Shown here: positions 5,757-5,777 of the stretch, one piece after another
Layout of the letters: every line of letters begins with the position of its first letter
Position numbering within the stretch: the first letter of the stretch is position 1
From: Chloroflexota bacterium
GTDB lineage: Bacteria; Chloroflexota; Limnocylindria; Limnocylindrales; CSP1-4
Length of the DNA: 5,777 nt
NCBI GenBank assembly: GCA_005881055.1
Contig: VBHW01000106.1
Span: forward strand, 1 to 5,777
Reading direction: 5' to 3'
The notes under the pieces: generated by a model
The model's input: the letters and a program-made list of their open reading frames with translations, nothing else
What the model was told of the DNA's origin: nothing
Database searches by the model: none
Made by a program: the position numbers and the translations under genes

Positions 5757-5777
5757 GCGGGCGCCGGAGAGCCCCGG

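Noticed and set aside
5748..5777. Weak inverted repeat (GGCTC ... GAGCC) around the acetyltransferase stop codon
   Set aside because: The arms are only 5 bp, one overlaps the coding end, and the right side is cut by the window edge. In DNA this GC-rich it is likely chance.

Overview
The window is very GC-rich, nearly all protein-coding, and carries a class I heat-shock locus. GC-rich codons throughout, HrcA with a perfect CIRCE operator, and a hemW-hrcA-grpE-dnaK gene order fit a high-GC member of the Chloroflexota (Limnocylindria/Ellin6529-like) best. That placement is an inference from protein style and synteny; no marker gene was compared. A deep-branching high-GC actinobacterium is the main alternative.

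Layout from left to right. (1) The 3' part of hemW (heme chaperone, radical-SAM HemN/HemW family) enters from the left edge and ends at 692. (2) A 37-bp gap between convergent genes holds a perfect 18-bp palindrome. (3) A small minus-strand gene (730-1149) encodes an unrecognised, acidic, helix-rich 139-residue protein. (4) A 205-bp divergent intergenic region follows. Its left part (about 1150-1267) shows nothing convincing except the ribosome-binding site of the minus-strand gene. Its right part holds a strong sigma-A type promoter (TTGACA, 18 bp, TACGAT with a TG extension) followed at once by a textbook CIRCE operator. (5) hrcA, grpE and dnaK are closely spaced on the plus strand (4 bp and 48 bp gaps). 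(6) A strong GC-rich hairpin lies after dnaK. (7) A complete GNAT-family acetyltransferase gene is followed by 21 bp of sequence with no feature I can support.

How the genes work together. HrcA is expected to bind the CIRCE element just downstream of the predicted start point and repress its own transcript, which also encodes GrpE (nucleotide exchange factor) and DnaK (Hsp70). Heat or unfolded protein would relieve this repression. DnaJ, the third member of the machine, is not in the window: the position after dnaK is taken by the acetyltransferase. hemW next to hrcA-grpE-dnaK is an old arrangement also known from Firmicutes, but here a reversed small gene sits between hemW and hrcA.

I found no mobile element, CRISPR array, RNA gene or clearly new system. 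The points most worth a second look are the unknown minus-strand gene, the GEGKP repeat in the DnaK tail, the missing dnaJ, and the hairpin between dnaK and the acetyltransferase.
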